Source of the DNA: Micavibrio aeruginosavorus ARL-13
GTDB taxonomy: Bacteria > Pseudomonadota > Alphaproteobacteria > Micavibrionales > Micavibrionaceae
Length of the DNA stretch: 64,000 bases
NCBI RefSeq assembly: GCF_000226315.1
Contig: NC_016026.1
Coordinates: forward strand, 868,001 to 932,000
Direction: 5' to 3'
Below are positions 40,749 to 51,144 of the stretch, piece after piece. Within the stretch, counting starts at the first letter, position 1. The number at the start of each line of letters is the position of its first letter. The notes under the pieces were generated by a model. That model was given only the letters and a program-made list of their open reading frames with translations. It searched no databases and was not told where the DNA came from. A program made the translations under genes and the position numbers.

Positions 40749-43455
40749 CAATCTCCGCCTTCAAACTGTACAGAAGGTCCAAAGCCTCCCGCGGGGTCAG
40801 GGCGTCAGGATTGATGGCTTTCAGGCGTTCTTCAAGCTTTGAATGTGCTGCGTTTGCGAAAGAGTCTGATTTTTGCGGCAGGGCGGCGCTGAACAACGGC
40901 AATTCATTGGCCAGTTTGTTCAAATTGCCGGATTGTTCACCTTTTTCCAGCTTGTCCAAAACCGATTGCGCGCGGGCAATCACGGCCGGGGGCAGACCCG
41001 CCAAACGGGCCACATGGATACCGTAAGACCGATCCGCCGCGCCCGCGCCAACGGAATGCAGGAAGATGATGTCACCCTTCCATTCCTTCACCTGCATTGA
41101 ATGACAGGACAGGGAGGGCAGGCGTGATTGCAGGCTGGTCAATTCATGGTAGTGCGTAGCGAACAAAGACCGGCACTGGCTGACCTCATGCAAATGCTCA
41201 ACACACGCCCAGGCGATGGACAGGCCGTCGAATGTCGCTGTACCGCGCCCGATTTCATCGAGGATGACGAGCGATTTGTTCGTCGCCTGATTCAAAATCG
41301 CGGCGGTTTCAACCATTTCAACCATAAAAGTTGAACGGCCACGCGCCAGATCATCCGATGCGCCAACGCGGCTGAACAGCCGGTCGACCAAACCAATATG
41401 CGCGGATTTCGCCGGAACGAATGATCCCATCTGCGCCATGATGGTGATGAGCGCGTTCTGGCGCAGGAAGGTGGATTTACCCGCCATGTTCGGACCGGTT
41501 AGAAGCCACAAGCGTTGCGCATCGGATAAATCGCAATCATTGGGCACAAAATCCCCGCCACCATCACGGCGCAGGACGGATTCAACAACCGGGTGACGCC
41601 CGCCAGCAATGACAAAGGCGGTGGTGTTATCAATCGCGGGGCGTGTGTAATTCTGTTCCAGCGCCAGATGGGCCAAAGCCGCGGTCACATCAACAGCGGC
41701 CAATGCACGGGCCATCGTGCCAATGTTTTGGGATGCCGCACCGACGTCATCCACCATCTGGCGGAACAATTCCAGTTCGATGCCGAGGGCTTTGTCGGCG
41801 GCGGAGGAAATGTCCCGTTCCAGTTCGGCCAGCTCCGGTGTGGTAAATCGCACGGCATTCGCCATGGTCTGGCGGTGAATATATGGATTGGCTTCGCTGT
41901 TTTGTTCGCCCTTGTGAATCATCATCACATCGGCGCGTTTTGCGGGCACTTCGATGAAATAACCCAACACGTTGTTATAGGTGATTTTCAGTGCATCAAT
42001 CCCGGTATGGGCCTGATATTTCGCCTGCAACTGGGCCATGACTTTCTTGGCGTCATCGCGCATGGTGCGCAGGTGGTCCAGCTTGTCGCTGTATCCCGCG
42101 CGGATAAACCCGCCGTCGCGTTCCAGCGCGGGCAAATCGTCTTTCAAGGCCGCGCTCAAACGGTCGAGCAAGGCCTGCGTCGTCGGGGTTGATTGCAAAT
42201 CCGCTGTGATGGGGGACAAAGGCGTGATATTCGCGGACAGCAAAACGCCGCGCATATCTTCGCCAGCACGCAACCCATCACGGATCATGCCCAGATCGCG
42301 CGGCCCACCGCGTCCGACGGTCAGGCGGGAGAGCGCCCGTTCCATATCTGGGGTTGATTTCAACCGGGTGCGAATATCATTGCGCAGGGTGGTTGCGGAC
42401 ACCAGTGCGTCCACCTGATCCAGGCGTTGGGCAACGCCTGCCACATCGCGCAACGGCGCGGACAGGCGGGCTTGCAACGCGCGGGCGCCGGGGCCGGTGA
42501 TGGTCCGGTCGATGGTGGCCAGCAACGATCCCTTGCGGTCGCCATTCATCGTGCGGGTGATTTCCAGTGAACGGCGCGTGGCGGCATCAATCTCCATCAC
42601 CGCGCCAGACGCCAATTGGCGGGGCGGGTTCAAATGGGGGATTTTGCCTTTTTGCGTGCGGTCGATGTAATCAATCAACGCGCCAGCGGCGGCAATTTCG
42701 GCGCGGGAAAACGCGCCAAAGGATTCCAGTGTGCCCACACCGAACATGGATTCCATGCGGCGCTGTGCATTCTGGCTGTCGAACAGGCTGGCCGATTGAA
42801 CGGTCAGGGCCTGGCGGACGCCGGCGAATGTTTCGAACAGCGCCTCTTTCTGCGTCAGCTTGTCGCTGGTCAGGATTTCGCTGGCGCCCACGCGTTCAAA
42901 CGCGGCGGCGATGTCGGCTTCGGCCACGGGCTGGACCCAGAAATCCCCGGTGGAAATTTCCAGCCAGGCAAACCCATATTGCCCCCCAGCCTCGGCCAGT
43001 GCGGACAGGTAATTGTTTTCCCGGGAATCCAGCAAATGGTCTTCGGTAATGGTTCCCTGTGTCACCACGCGGATGACGTCGCGGTTGACCAGCGCCTTGG
43101 ACCCGGCGCGGCGTTTGGCTTCCTCCGGGGTTTCGGTCTGTTCGCAGATGGCAACCTTGTATCCGGCGCGGATCAGACGGGCCATATAGGATTCGTATGA
43201 ATGGAACGGCACCCCGCACATGGGTATGTCGGTCCCATTGGTTTTGCCGCGTTTGGTCAGGGTGATGTCCAATGTTTCCGATGCCTTGATGGCATCGTCA
43301 AAGAACATTTCGTAAAAATCGCCCATCCGATAGAACAACAAACAATCCGGGTATTGCGCCTTCAGCCCCAGGTACTGGGTCATCATGGGCGTATGCCCCT
43401 CGGTCGAGAAGGCATCGGGTGTTTGGTCGTCTGTCTTTTGGGCGGCGTTTTGCAT
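40720..43455 (-). CDS. mutS: DNA mismatch repair protein MutS
   Basis: 911 residues, slightly longer than the E. coli protein. The mismatch-binding domain has the Phe-x-Glu motif in [13 protein letters not shown]; then connector, lever and clamp domains; then the ATPase with [28 protein letters not shown] and [13 protein letters not shown]. It recognises base mismatches and recruits MutL. The start lies 4 bases after dut ends and its 3' end overlaps the cysteine-synthase-like gene, so a dut-mutS-cysK-like operon is likely. No truncation or missing motif. Confidence 0.95.
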   Translation of the reverse strand: MQNAAQKTDDQTPDAFSTEGHTPMMTQYLGLKAQYPDCLLFYRMGDFYEMFFDDAIKASETLDITLTKRGKTNGTDIPMCGVPFHSYESYMARLIRAGYKVAICEQTETPEEAKRRAGSKALVNRDVIRVVTQGTITEDHLLDSRENNYLSALAEAGGQYGFAWLEISTGDFWVQPVAEADIAAAFERVGASEILTSDKLTQKEALFETFAGVRQALTVQSASLFDSQNAQRRMESMFGVGTLESFGAFSRAEIAAAGALIDYIDRTQKGKIPHLNPPRQLASGAVMEIDAATRRSLEITRTMNGDRKGSLLATIDRTITGPGARALQARLSAPLRDVAGVAQRLDQVDALVSATTLRNDIRTRLKSTPDMERALSRLTVGRGGPRDLGMIRDGLRAGEDMRGVLLSANITPLSPITADLQSTPTTQALLDRLSAALKDDLPALERDGGFIRAGYSDKLDHLRTMRDDAKKVMAQLQAKYQAHTGIDALKITYNNVLGYFIEVPAKRADVMMIHKGEQNSEANPYIHRQTMANAVRFTTPELAELERDISSAADKALGIELELFRQMVDDVGAASQNIGTMARALAAVDVTAALAHLALEQNYTRPAIDNTTAFVIAGGRHPVVESVLRRDGGGDFVPNDCDLSDAQRLWLLTGPNMAGKSTFLRQNALITIMAQMGSFVPAKSAHIGLVDRLFSRVGASDDLARGRSTFMVEMVETAAILNQATNKSLVILDEIGRGTATFDGLSIAWACVEHLHEVSQCRSLFATHYHELTSLQSRLPSLSCHSMQVKEWKGDIIFLHSVGAGAADRSYGIHVARLAGLPPAVIARAQSVLDKLEKGEQSGNLNKLANELPLFSAALPQKSDSFANAAHSKLEERLKAINPDALTPREALDLLYSLKAEIDDATGTSEK

Positions 43456-43459
43456 GGGT

Positions 43460-43957
43460 CTATTTCGTTCCGGTTGATCCGAACCCGCCCGCGCCGCGTG
43501 CGGTTTCGTCCAGGCTGGCCACTTCGGTCCAGGTCACGGTGGCGTGGCGGGCGATGACCATCTGGGCAATGCGCATGCCGCGTTCGATCACGAACGGAGT
43601 CTGGCTATGGTTGATCAGGATGGCTTTGATCTCACCGCGGTAATCGGCGTCGATGGTGCCGGGGCTGTTCAAAACGGTCACGCCGTTTTTGGCGGCCAGG
43701 CCGGAGCGGGGGCGAACCTGGGCCTCGAACCCGGCGGGCAGGGCGATGGCCAGCCCGGTTGCGACCATGGCAGTTTGGCCCGGGGCCAGGGTCAGCGGCG
43801 CATCAATCGCGGCACACAAATCCATGCCCGCCGATTGCTCGGTCGCGTAAGATGGCAAGGGCAGGTCCGCCGCATGGGGCAGGCGGGTGATGGATACGCC
43901 AACATGGTCCAGTTGGTTGCCAATGGTGTTTGCGCGCAATTCTGCCTGTGCGGTCAT
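43460..43957 (-). CDS. dut: dUTP diphosphatase
   Basis: 165 residues. Hydrolyses dUTP to dUMP and pyrophosphate, limiting uracil in DNA and feeding thymidylate synthesis. All five trimeric dUTPase motifs are present in order: [41 protein letters not shown] and the C-terminal [10 protein letters not shown]. First gene of the operon with mutS. About 14 extra N-terminal residues precede the fold. No strong ribosome site is visible. Confidence 0.95.
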   Translation of the reverse strand: MTAQAELRANTIGNQLDHVGVSITRLPHAADLPLPSYATEQSAGMDLCAAIDAPLTLAPGQTAMVATGLAIALPAGFEAQVRPRSGLAAKNGVTVLNSPGTIDADYRGEIKAILINHSQTPFVIERGMRIAQMVIARHATVTWTEVASLDETARGAGGFGSTGTK

Positions 43958-44132
43958 GGTCTTAAATCCTGATCTTCATCATGTGGGTTGATGAGGATTT
44001 TATAGCAGAAAAGGGTCCGAAACCCGACCCGCGCGGCGGGGTTTTGCGGGAGTCATGCACAGTTTTTGATCGTGATGAATAATCATTTATTTTCAATATG
44101 TTGGAATGCTCTATTGCGGTTGTGCCTAAAAC

Positions 44133-44164
44133 AATAAACCCCACCATTTCTGGCGAGGTTTATT
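44133..44164 (-). terminator. Terminator after the Ala-rich membrane protein
   Basis: AATAAACC and GGTTTATT pair, with an inner C-C-A/T-G-G continuation over a TTTC loop. A/T-rich ends suit either direction; it lies 48 bases past the Ala-rich gene. Confidence 0.6.
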
Positions 44165-44211
44165 TGAATTCGAGCTTCAGCAATCAATTACATCACATTG
44201 ATGCAAAAGGA

Positions 44212-44715
44212 TTAGTGGGCGTGACCTTCCGTCACTGCTTCCTTCGCGGCATCCGTTGCTTCTTCTTTTACAGCTTCGGTGGCTTCGGTTGCAGCTTTGT
44301 CAGCTTCAGCAGCAGCTTTCGCAGCTTCGTCAGCGGCGGCTTCAGCAGCACCTTCGGCCTTATCAGCGGCGTCGGTTGCAACATCAGCGGCTTCTTCGGT
44401 TTTCTCTGCGGCTTCGGTTGCTACAGCGGCGGCAGCATCGGTTTGTGCGGCGGCTTCGGTCGCAACATCAGCAGCGACAGCGGCATCAGCAGCCGTGGAG
44501 GCGGCAGCGTCAGCAGCAGCTTCGGCGGCAACAGCTTCAGCAGCGGCATCCGTGGCATGCTCAACAGCGGCAGCGGCGGCGTCTTCACCGGCGGCCGGTT
44601 CGATCGCAACAACGCCGGAAGCGTCGCCCATGTAGTTGTTGTAAACGAATTGGATGCCGAACAGGCCAGCAACCAGAACAACAACGGCAGGCAGGATGTT
44701 TTTAATGATATTCAT
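44212..44715 (-). CDS. Membrane-anchored Ala/Glu-rich low-complexity protein
   Basis: 167 residues from the ATG at 44715, with GAGGAG 7 bases upstream; an ATG five codons earlier lies in the ribosome site. One N-terminal membrane helix (IIKNILPAVVVLVAGLFGI) is followed by FVYNNYMG and then about 120 residues made almost only of Ala, Glu, Asp, Thr, Val and Lys in a helical heptad-like pattern (ATEAAEKTEEAADVATDAAD). It predicts a long amphipathic or coiled helix projecting from the membrane, ending in GHAH. Not assignable to a family. The repeats make the opposite strand open in all frames, but no resemblance appears there. Confidence 0.7.
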   Translation of the reverse strand: MNIIKNILPAVVVLVAGLFGIQFVYNNYMGDASGVVAIEPAAGEDAAAAAVEHATDAAAEAVAAEAAADAAASTAADAAVAADVATEAAAQTDAAAAVATEAAEKTEEAADVATDAADKAEGAAEAAADEAAKAAAEADKAATEATEAVKEEATDAAKEAVTEGHAH

Positions 44716-44880
44716 TGGGTGACTCCTCACTAAGGAACGTTTTTTGTTGTGTCTTAAAGTTTAGGACAGGGCGTTACCGCCATATCCATAATTTCGGTAA
44801 CCCGCAGAAAATACTGCAGATTGAATGGAAAATGCAATATTTATGAACGGGTTATCCCCGATTCAACCACCGCAAAATGC

Positions 44881-44907
44881 AAAAATGGCGGAAGACCGCC
44901 ATTTTTT
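44881..44907 (-). terminator. Terminator after ubiE
   Basis: AAAAATGGCGG pairs with CCGCCATTTTT over a 5-base loop (11 bp), with the T-run inside the stem. It overlaps the last codons of ubiE. Confidence 0.8.
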
Positions 44908-45685
44908 AGTATTTCCAACCTTCGTGAATGGCGGCGATGCCAAAGCTGAGGTTCGTATGGCGGGCCCGGTCAAACCCGGCGGCGCGCATCCGGGTTTCCA
45001 ATTCCCGTTGCGGCGGGAATTTGCGGATGGATTCGACCAGATATTGATAACTGTCCCGGTCCTTGGCGACAATTTCGCCGATCTTGGGGATGACGCTGTA
45101 GGAATAAGCGTCGTAAATCCGGCGCAACATCGGCTCGGTCACGCGGCTGAATTCCATGCAGTAAAACCGCCCACCGGGTTTCAGAACGCGGTACGCATCG
45201 GCCAACGCGCGGTCAATGTGTGTGACGTTCCGCAAGCCAAAGGCGATGGTGTACACATCAACGCTGGCATCCGGGATGGGCAGGCATTCGGCATTGCCCG
45301 TGACCCAGTCAAAATCATCCATCCATCCACGATTGATGGCGCGGTCACGACCGACGCGTAACATTTCCGGATTAATATCGCAAACAGTGATGGCGGTATC
45401 CGGTCCAGCCTTGGCACGAATGCGGAATGCAATATCCCCCGTGCCACCCGCAACGTCCAAGAAGACTTGATCGGACCGGGGGCGGATCATGCGGACCAGG
45501 CGGTCCTTCCACAAACGGTGGACGCCCGCCGACATGAAATCGTTCATCACATCATAACTGTCCGCCACGGATGCGAAGACATCGTGGACCAACCCGGTTT
45601 TTTCCTCTGGGCTGACATGGCGTTCGCCGAACCATTCGCGTTCCGGGTTTTTCTCGTTCTGCGGCTTTGGTTGGGCTTTGGTCAT
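44906..45685 (-). CDS. ubiE: Demethylubiquinone/demethylmenaquinone C-methyltransferase UbiE
   Basis: 259 residues. Methylates the quinone ring in ubiquinone (and menaquinone, if made) synthesis. VHDVFASVADSYDVMNDFMS at the N-terminus, SAM motif FLDVAGGTGDIAFRI, then AFGLRNVTHIDRAL, the second UbiE signature, and LKPGGRFYCMEFSRV. Length matches the family. The hypothetical gene at 45693 lies 7 bases upstream on the same strand, so the two are probably co-transcribed. The UbiK-like gene at 58726 is a second ubiquinone factor in the window but unlinked. Confidence 0.94.
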   Translation of the reverse strand: MTKAQPKPQNEKNPEREWFGERHVSPEEKTGLVHDVFASVADSYDVMNDFMSAGVHRLWKDRLVRMIRPRSDQVFLDVAGGTGDIAFRIRAKAGPDTAITVCDINPEMLRVGRDRAINRGWMDDFDWVTGNAECLPIPDASVDVYTIAFGLRNVTHIDRALADAYRVLKPGGRFYCMEFSRVTEPMLRRIYDAYSYSVIPKIGEIVAKDRDSYQYLVESIRKFPPQRELETRMRAAGFDRARHTNLSFGIAAIHEGWKY

Positions 45686-45692
45686 CTGGGTC

Positions 45693-46235
45693 TTACTTTA
45701 CAATGTGCAAATGTGGGGTCCGCTGAGTGTTGTCTAGATTATGGGCATCACGCAACATGTTGTTCCAGCTTGATCCACCTTTTTCCAGCATTCTTATAAA
45801 CTCAAACGCTTCGGGGCCGGCGTAGGGGCCGGATGTCAGCTCGTTCCAATCTTCGCGGCAGTAATTAAAGTCGAAGGACAATTCCGAAGCCTGGCCCGTT
45901 TGGAAAAAACGGATGCGCAGCATTTGGACATAAAAGTTCAGGCGTGTGCTGGGCTCATAGGTCAGCCCACCGATTTTAAACACCAGCGGCGTGGGCAGGG
46001 TTTGCCCGGAGGACAGGGTCATTACTTCGCGCTGGAACATCGGTTCCTTGGTGTTGAAGAAATAGCGCATATACCGGGCCGCATGTTCGGGCGAGCGCGG
46101 TTTCACGATCACTTCGGAATGATCGTCCGTATTCACGCTGATGGTAATGCTGCTGAAATCCAGCGTGCGGTTGGCTACGGCGCGCTGAAACAGTGCGCGC
46201 AGGTGGTTCTCCGGGGTTGTGAAGCCATCAATCAT
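45693..46235 (-). CDS. Conserved-looking hypothetical protein upstream of ubiE
   Basis: 180 residues with no signal peptide, membrane helix or motif I recognise. Mixed alpha/beta composition with DFSSITISVNTDDHSEVIVK and FDFNYCREDWNEL. It sits directly before ubiE with a 7-base gap and is divergent from murJ; codon use matches its neighbours, which supports it being a real gene. Function unknown. Confidence 0.65.
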   Translation of the reverse strand: MIDGFTTPENHLRALFQRAVANRTLDFSSITISVNTDDHSEVIVKPRSPEHAARYMRYFFNTKEPMFQREVMTLSSGQTLPTPLVFKIGGLTYEPSTRLNFYVQMLRIRFFQTGQASELSFDFNYCREDWNELTSGPYAGPEAFEFIRMLEKGGSSWNNMLRDAHNLDNTQRTPHLHIVK

Positions 46236-46393
46236 GGTGCTTCCGTCCTGTTCGTTTTTTATAATTTATGAAAAATCTCTAGCCCATGGGGTCCCCAAGC
46301 GCAAGGGGGGATATCTATATATATGGTGTGCAGGCACGCAACCTTTTTGTTTTTCCCTTTCTTTTGCCCCAAACCCGCGCCATTCTGCGGCGC

Positions 46394-47989
46394 ATGAAAC
46401 TGATTAAAGCCATGGCGACGGTTGGGGGACTGACGGGATTATCCCGTTTGGTCGGGTTTGTGCGCGACTTGATGACGGCGTTCTTTTTGGGGGCTGGCCC
46501 ATTAGCTGATGCGTTTTTTGTGGCGTTGAAGTTGCCGAATTTCTTCCGCCATGTGACGGCGGAGGGGGCGTTTAGCGTATCCTTCGTCCCGCTGTATTCC
46601 GAAGCGCTGGAAAAAGAGGGGGAGGATGCCGCAAACCGTTTCGCGGGGCAGGCCTTTTCCTTCATGCTGGCGGTATTGCTGGTCTTTACTGTGTTGATCA
46701 TGGCGGCAATGCCATGGGTTATCGGTCTGATCGCCCCAGGATTTACAGCGGGATCGGAACAATATGATCTGGCGGTTGAGCTCTCCCGTATTACGTTCCC
46801 GTATTTGTTGCTGATGTCGCTGGCGGCTTTGGTGGGTGGCATGCTGAATGCGCACCACAAATTCGGTCCGTTTGCTGCCGCGTCCATTTTCTTCAATCTG
46901 TGCCAGATTGTCGCGATGTTGATGGCGGATCGGTTTTTCCAGACCGTGGGGCACGCGTTGTCGTGGGGTGTGTGCATATCGGGCATCGTTCAGCTTGTCT
47001 GGATGTGGTATTTCCTGCGCCGGAATAAGATCCGCCTGCATATTCAGCGCCCGCGTATGACGCCAGAATTGAAACAGCTTTTCCGTCTGATGGGGCCGGG
47101 CGTTCTGGGGGCGGGGATTGTCCATATCAACCTGTTCGCGGACATTATCATCGCGTCGTTCCTGGCTACGGGGGCGATTTCGGCCCTGTATTATGCGGAC
47201 CGGCTGTTCCAGTTGCCGCTGGGGATTGTCGGGATCGCGGTGGGAACGGCGTTGTTGCCGATGCTGACCCGGGCGCTGACCGCGAATAATACGACCGAGG
47301 CGAAAGATTTATTCAACCGGTCACTGGAGTATTGCCTGTTTTTTACCCTGCCGGCGGCGGTGGCGTTGATGGTCATTACGGATGATATTATCCGTGTGCT
47401 GTTTGAACGCGGCGCATTCGGCCCGGAGGATACGGCCCGGACGGCTCCGGCGCTGGCGTGCCTGGCGATTGGGTTGCCGGCTTATGTCGTCGTTAAAATC
47501 CTGTCATCGGCGTACTGGTCACGCAAGGATACGAAAACGCCGGTAAAAATCGCCGCGTCGATGGCGATTGTCAATATTGCGGCGGCCCTGATCCTGACTC
47601 GTTTTCTGGATGTTGCCGGGATTGCATTGGCGACGGGGCTGGCCGGATGGGTGCAGTGTTATTTCCTGTGGCGGATGCAACGGGGGAACGAAGCAACGGA
47701 ATTTGATGACCGCCTGAAACGGGCCGTGCCACGCATTGCGCTGGCCGCCGGGTTGATGGGGGTCGCGCTGGCGGGTATGGGCTATGGCCTGCATCCATGG
47801 CTGCATGATGGTACGATTCATCAAATCTGGGCGCTGGGGGTTCTGGTGTGCGGGGGTGGGATTGTGTATTTTGTGGCCGCGCACTTTACCGGCGTATTCC
47901 GCTTTTCCGACATGATGAAATATTTCCGTCGCCGTAACGGGAAAAGGAAGCACGTAGACGAAATGGCAATTGAGGACACTGACCAATGA
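46394..47989 (+). CDS. murJ: Lipid II flippase MurJ
   Basis: 531 residues from the ATG at 46394; the upstream in-frame ATG would add 36 atypical residues. It moves lipid II across the inner membrane for peptidoglycan synthesis. [19 protein letters not shown] is the MurJ/MviN opening, and about 14 hydrophobic helices follow, with [20 protein letters not shown] near residue 270. A charged cytoplasmic tail ([13 protein letters not shown]) ends the protein. The stop overlaps the trpS start (ATGA), so the two are translationally coupled. Confidence 0.93.
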   Translation: MKLIKAMATVGGLTGLSRLVGFVRDLMTAFFLGAGPLADAFFVALKLPNFFRHVTAEGAFSVSFVPLYSEALEKEGEDAANRFAGQAFSFMLAVLLVFTVLIMAAMPWVIGLIAPGFTAGSEQYDLAVELSRITFPYLLLMSLAALVGGMLNAHHKFGPFAAASIFFNLCQIVAMLMADRFFQTVGHALSWGVCISGIVQLVWMWYFLRRNKIRLHIQRPRMTPELKQLFRLMGPGVLGAGIVHINLFADIIIASFLATGAISALYYADRLFQLPLGIVGIAVGTALLPMLTRALTANNTTEAKDLFNRSLEYCLFFTLPAAVALMVITDDIIRVLFERGAFGPEDTARTAPALACLAIGLPAYVVVKILSSAYWSRKDTKTPVKIAASMAIVNIAAALILTRFLDVAGIALATGLAGWVQCYFLWRMQRGNEATEFDDRLKRAVPRIALAAGLMGVALAGMGYGLHPWLHDGTIHQIWALGVLVCGGGIVYFVAAHFTGVFRFSDMMKYFRRRNGKRKHVDEMAIEDTDQ

Positions 47990-48993
47990 TGAACAAGCGT
48001 ATCTTTTCCGGCATGCAGCCAACCAACCGTTTGCACCTGGGGAACTATCTTGGGGCGCTGCGCAATTGGGTGAAATTGCAGGATGATGGATACGAAAATA
48101 TTTTCTGTGTCGTCGATCTGCACGCCATTACCATGCCGTACGAGGTGGATCGTCTGGCCCCGGCCACGCGCGAAATTGCCGCGGCCTATATCGCCGCCGG
48201 GATTGATCCGGATAAATGTATTATTTACCCGCAATCGGCTGTGGCTGCGCATTCACAATTGATGTGGTTGCTGTCCACCATGACGCAGATGGGCAAGCTG
48301 GAACGCATGACCCAGTTCAAGGATAAAGCGGGCAAGAATGCCGAGCGTGCGGGCCTGGGCCTGTTCGCCTATCCGGTTTTGATGGCCGCGGATATTCTGG
48401 CGTACAAGGCGACCCATGTTCCGGTGGGTGAAGACCAGAAACAGCATCTGGAATTGGCACGCGATGTGGCGGCGACATTCAACACACGGTACGGCGTTGA
48501 ATTTTTCCCACAGCCCGAGCCGATGATATTGGGCGAGGCCACACGCGTTATGTCCTTGCGTGATGGGACGAAGAAGATGAGCAAGTCCGATGAATCCGAT
48601 TATTCGCGCATCAACCTGACCGATGATGCCGATGCGATTGCGACGAAGGTGAAGAAGGCGAAGACCGACCCGGAACCGTTGCCGGAAACGGTCGATGGCC
48701 TGAAGGGGCGGGCGGAAGCCGACAATCTTGTCACCATCTATGCCGCGCTGGCCGATACGACCAAGGCGGCGGTGCTGGCCGAATTTGGCGGGAAACAATT
48801 CTCGGCTTTCAAGCCGGCTCTGTCCGATCTGGCCGTGGCAAAGCTGACCCCCATCACCAGCCGGATGAACGATTTGCTGGCCCACCCGGACGAAATCGAC
48901 CGGATTTTGAAACGTGGGGCGGACAAGGCGAATACAATCGCAACCCCGATTTTAAAAGAAACGGCGGAAATCATGGGGTTCTGGCGGACATAG
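47986..48993 (+). CDS. trpS: Tryptophan-tRNA ligase
   Basis: 335 residues, standard bacterial size. Class I synthetase motifs: [20 protein letters not shown] (the HIGH variant is HLGN) and [30 protein letters not shown] between them is the usual tryptophan-enzyme block. It charges tRNA-Trp. It overlaps murJ by 4 bases; the start may be the first or second of two adjacent ATGs. Confidence 0.94.
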   Translation: MMNKRIFSGMQPTNRLHLGNYLGALRNWVKLQDDGYENIFCVVDLHAITMPYEVDRLAPATREIAAAYIAAGIDPDKCIIYPQSAVAAHSQLMWLLSTMTQMGKLERMTQFKDKAGKNAERAGLGLFAYPVLMAADILAYKATHVPVGEDQKQHLELARDVAATFNTRYGVEFFPQPEPMILGEATRVMSLRDGTKKMSKSDESDYSRINLTDDADAIATKVKKAKTDPEPLPETVDGLKGRAEADNLVTIYAALADTTKAAVLAEFGGKQFSAFKPALSDLAVAKLTPITSRMNDLLAHPDEIDRILKRGADKANTIATPILKETAEIMGFWRT

Positions 48994-49078
48994 TAGGGAG
49001 CGGGCGCAAAAAGCTTGCTCTGTTTCCATAATTCATTATATAACCCTCGGGCTATTACTTTTCATGGGATGGACCATT

Positions 49079-49912
49079 ATGAAACATTTGAAAACACTGG
49101 GTGGCTGCGCCGGTTTGGCCTTGGCTCTGGCATTTTCCTCGGCTCATGCAGAGCCGCTGGAAGCTTATCGAGATGTGCAGGCCGAGGACGTTAAACAGGC
49201 CATAACCAAATATAAAGATTGCATGCGCACCCCAGAACTCAAAGCGAAGATTGCGCAAGAGTATGGTGCGAACGACAAAGCTTATCTAGAAAACCTGGAG
49301 GGCGAATTTGATTGGGCCGAAGCCTACGCCGATCGGAAGACGGGTGTGTGGGTTGTCGTTGCGCGTCCAAATGATAGCAAAGGAGATGGGTTGTCGGTCA
49401 AGGTTAATGGCCCGTCTGAATTTCCAATGGAATCTCTCTCGTGCATTATTGCCAAGGGTACGGACTTCCCAATGGGGCTCTTCCGTAACCCGCAAATGAG
49501 CGAAATGTTCAATAGCTACTATGAAATTAAGAAACAATACGGCATCAAGACGCGCAAATATCAATGCGTCTCTCACGGTCAGGCAGAAACATTCGCGCAA
49601 AAAATCTACGCCGCTGCCGCCATCAATATTCCGGGCAAGGAAACACAAGATTTCAAAACCATGATGCTGTACGCCAACGAAACGGGCGCCGGTACTGATG
49701 GCCGCAAAGGCTGGATGGTTGTGGGCGAGCCGAAAAACCCGGCAGCGATGGGATATTCCGTACAGCCGGGTGATCGTTTGGTGTGCCTGGTTGAATATTT
49801 CAAGGACGGATATCCGGAAGATGTGACCGGGGCTTACTGGTACAAGGATTATTTTGACCAGAAGCCGGGTAGCATTCCAGCCCCCAGCCTGTCCAAGATT
49901 CAACCTCAATGA
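49079..49912 (+). CDS. Secreted protein with a duplicated two-Cys domain
   Basis: 277 residues from the ATG at 49079; an ATG five codons upstream is possible. The signal peptide MKHLKTLGGCAGLALALAFS ends at AHA-EPL. Two similar halves follow: DCMRTPELKAKIAQ to VWVVVARPND and LSCIIAKGTDFP, then QCVSHGQAETFAQK to GWMVVGEPKNPA and LVCLVEYFKDGYP. Each has two Cys that could pair. The next gene encodes a single copy of the same unit. I recognise no family. Probably periplasmic or secreted. Confidence 0.7.
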   Translation: MKHLKTLGGCAGLALALAFSSAHAEPLEAYRDVQAEDVKQAITKYKDCMRTPELKAKIAQEYGANDKAYLENLEGEFDWAEAYADRKTGVWVVVARPNDSKGDGLSVKVNGPSEFPMESLSCIIAKGTDFPMGLFRNPQMSEMFNSYYEIKKQYGIKTRKYQCVSHGQAETFAQKIYAAAAINIPGKETQDFKTMMLYANETGAGTDGRKGWMVVGEPKNPAAMGYSVQPGDRLVCLVEYFKDGYPEDVTGAYWYKDYFDQKPGSIPAPSLSKIQPQ

Positions 49913-50274
49913 TGATGCGGTGGATGACGGGATTGGCCTTGTCGGCGGCTTTTACTGCGCAGGCGGTAAGCGGGCCGGAGATTCAAATCGTCACCGGACA
50001 GAATGAGTGCATTCACGCCCCCGAAGCGATTGCGTTCCAGCGCGATGTGTTCAAGGAAACGCCGACGGGTAAAAAGGGGGAAAGCACCCTGTATCACGTC
50101 GAAATCTGGGCCAATGCGGCGAAGGGCAGCTGGACACTGCTGGGCACCCCGAAAAACGACGCCATGGTGGACCCGGCCATTAAACGTCCGGTTTTGTGCG
50201 CCTTGGATGCGGGGACCAGCGGATACCCAGATGACGTCTATATGAAATACCGGGATTACTTCCCCAAGCCTTAG
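49909..50274 (+). CDS. Small secreted protein, single copy of the two-Cys domain
   Basis: 121 residues. Signal peptide MMMRWMTGLALSAAFTAQAV. The mature part ECIHAPEAIAFQRDVF, SWTLLGTPKNDAM and LCALDAGTSGYPDDVYMKYR lines up with both halves of the upstream protein, best with the second (GYPEDV...YKDYF). Start overlaps the upstream stop (ATGATGATG), so it is translationally coupled. A terminator follows. Function unknown. Confidence 0.7.
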   Translation: MMMRWMTGLALSAAFTAQAVSGPEIQIVTGQNECIHAPEAIAFQRDVFKETPTGKKGESTLYHVEIWANAAKGSWTLLGTPKNDAMVDPAIKRPVLCALDAGTSGYPDDVYMKYRDYFPKP

Positions 50275-50296
50275 GTTTTGGGAAAATGACATAATC

Positions 50297-50342
50297 GCAA
50301 ACGGCTTGTTTCGGGCAACCTTAACAAGCCGTTTGCCTTTTT
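50297..50342 (+). terminator. Terminator after the two-gene secreted-protein operon
   Basis: GCAAACGGCTTGTT pairs perfectly (14 bp) with AACAAGCCGTTTGC, followed by CTTTTTAT. It lies 23 bases past the stop. Confidence 0.85.
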
Positions 50343-50395
50343 ATGGTTATGATTGCACAATAGGGCATCAAAATTGGACCGACCGGGAATTTTCC

Positions 50396-51052
50396 ATGAA
50401 ACATTTACTTTCCGCCTGTATGGCTGTGGCTTTGATGATCGGCGCATCAGCGTCCGCGCGGGCCGATTATTTCGTATGGCAGGATGCGGAGACAGGCCTG
50501 TCCGTCACATTCCCCGATACATGGAAAGCGGTCAGCCCGAACCAGCCCGATGAAATTCTGACCCTGATGGCTCCGGCCCCGGGTGATTTTGCGGTGTGCC
50601 GCATTCGCACCAACGAAGATCGCCGTTTCGTTGTCTTCCCGCCGCGCATGGCCGGCGATGTGCAGAAAATTTCGTACAGTACAGGATTCTGGGACACGTA
50701 TCTGGCCGATTACGATGACGTTGAACTCTATGGCGTTCTGGACAATACCGGCTTGGGCCGTGGGTTCGGCAGCTTTGCTGTCGCCGATTTCAAGTCTGAT
50801 TTCGTGGGACCGTATATGGGCCGCCGCGCCATTGCATCCGCCGCATTGTATAATGATCGTGCCTATGTGATGGATTGTTCTACACGTGAGGGTGTGTTTG
50901 CCGAATGGCAACCGTTGTTCATGAGCGTGATGGGATCTGTTGATTTTAAAAAGACCCATGACGAAGTCATCACAGGCAATTACCGCAATTTCCTGAAAGA
51001 CCCGCAAATGCAATTCAAATTGCCGGGGTCCGAAGCCACCAATCGTTACTAA
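50396..51052 (+). CDS. Secreted protein of unknown function
   Basis: 218 residues from the ATG at 50396, after CCGGGAA; the open frame 30 codons upstream crosses a terminator and is not used. Signal peptide MKHLLSACMAVALMIGASAS-ARA-DYF. The mature protein starts WQDAETGLSVTFPDTWKAV, a pattern seen in several small periplasmic proteins, and has two Cys (FAVCRI and MDCST). I cannot place it in a family. It is a single-gene unit between two terminators. Confidence 0.7.
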   Translation: MKHLLSACMAVALMIGASASARADYFVWQDAETGLSVTFPDTWKAVSPNQPDEILTLMAPAPGDFAVCRIRTNEDRRFVVFPPRMAGDVQKISYSTGFWDTYLADYDDVELYGVLDNTGLGRGFGSFAVADFKSDFVGPYMGRRAIASAALYNDRAYVMDCSTREGVFAEWQPLFMSVMGSVDFKKTHDEVITGNYRNFLKDPQMQFKLPGSEATNRY

Positions 51053-51074
51053 TTCCGGTTTTTCGGTTATCACG

Positions 51075-51116
51075 CGGGGGTGGTCGTGTTTAAATGGAAC
51101 ATGGCCGCCCCCGTTT
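51075..51116 (+). terminator. Probable terminator before the TauE/SafE gene
   Basis: CGGGGGTGGTC pairs with GGCCGCCCCCG (two G-U pairs), followed by TTTAG. Stem of 11 bp, loop 17 bases. Confidence 0.6.
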
Positions 51117-51144
51117 AGCCTTTGTTCGTAAGCGTTAGCCCGTC

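Noticed and set aside
42616-43200. Plus-strand protein opposite mutS
   Set aside because: Shadow frame of a well-conserved MutS; no ribosome site or recognisable domain.
43958-44132. Small gene or RNA upstream of dut
   Set aside because: Only short frames without ribosome sites and a broken inverted repeat; nothing supportable.
44098-44733. Gly/Ser-rich protein on the plus strand
   Set aside because: It is the complement of the Ala/Glu-rich gene; low-complexity DNA opens several frames, and only the minus strand has a ribosome site and membrane helix.
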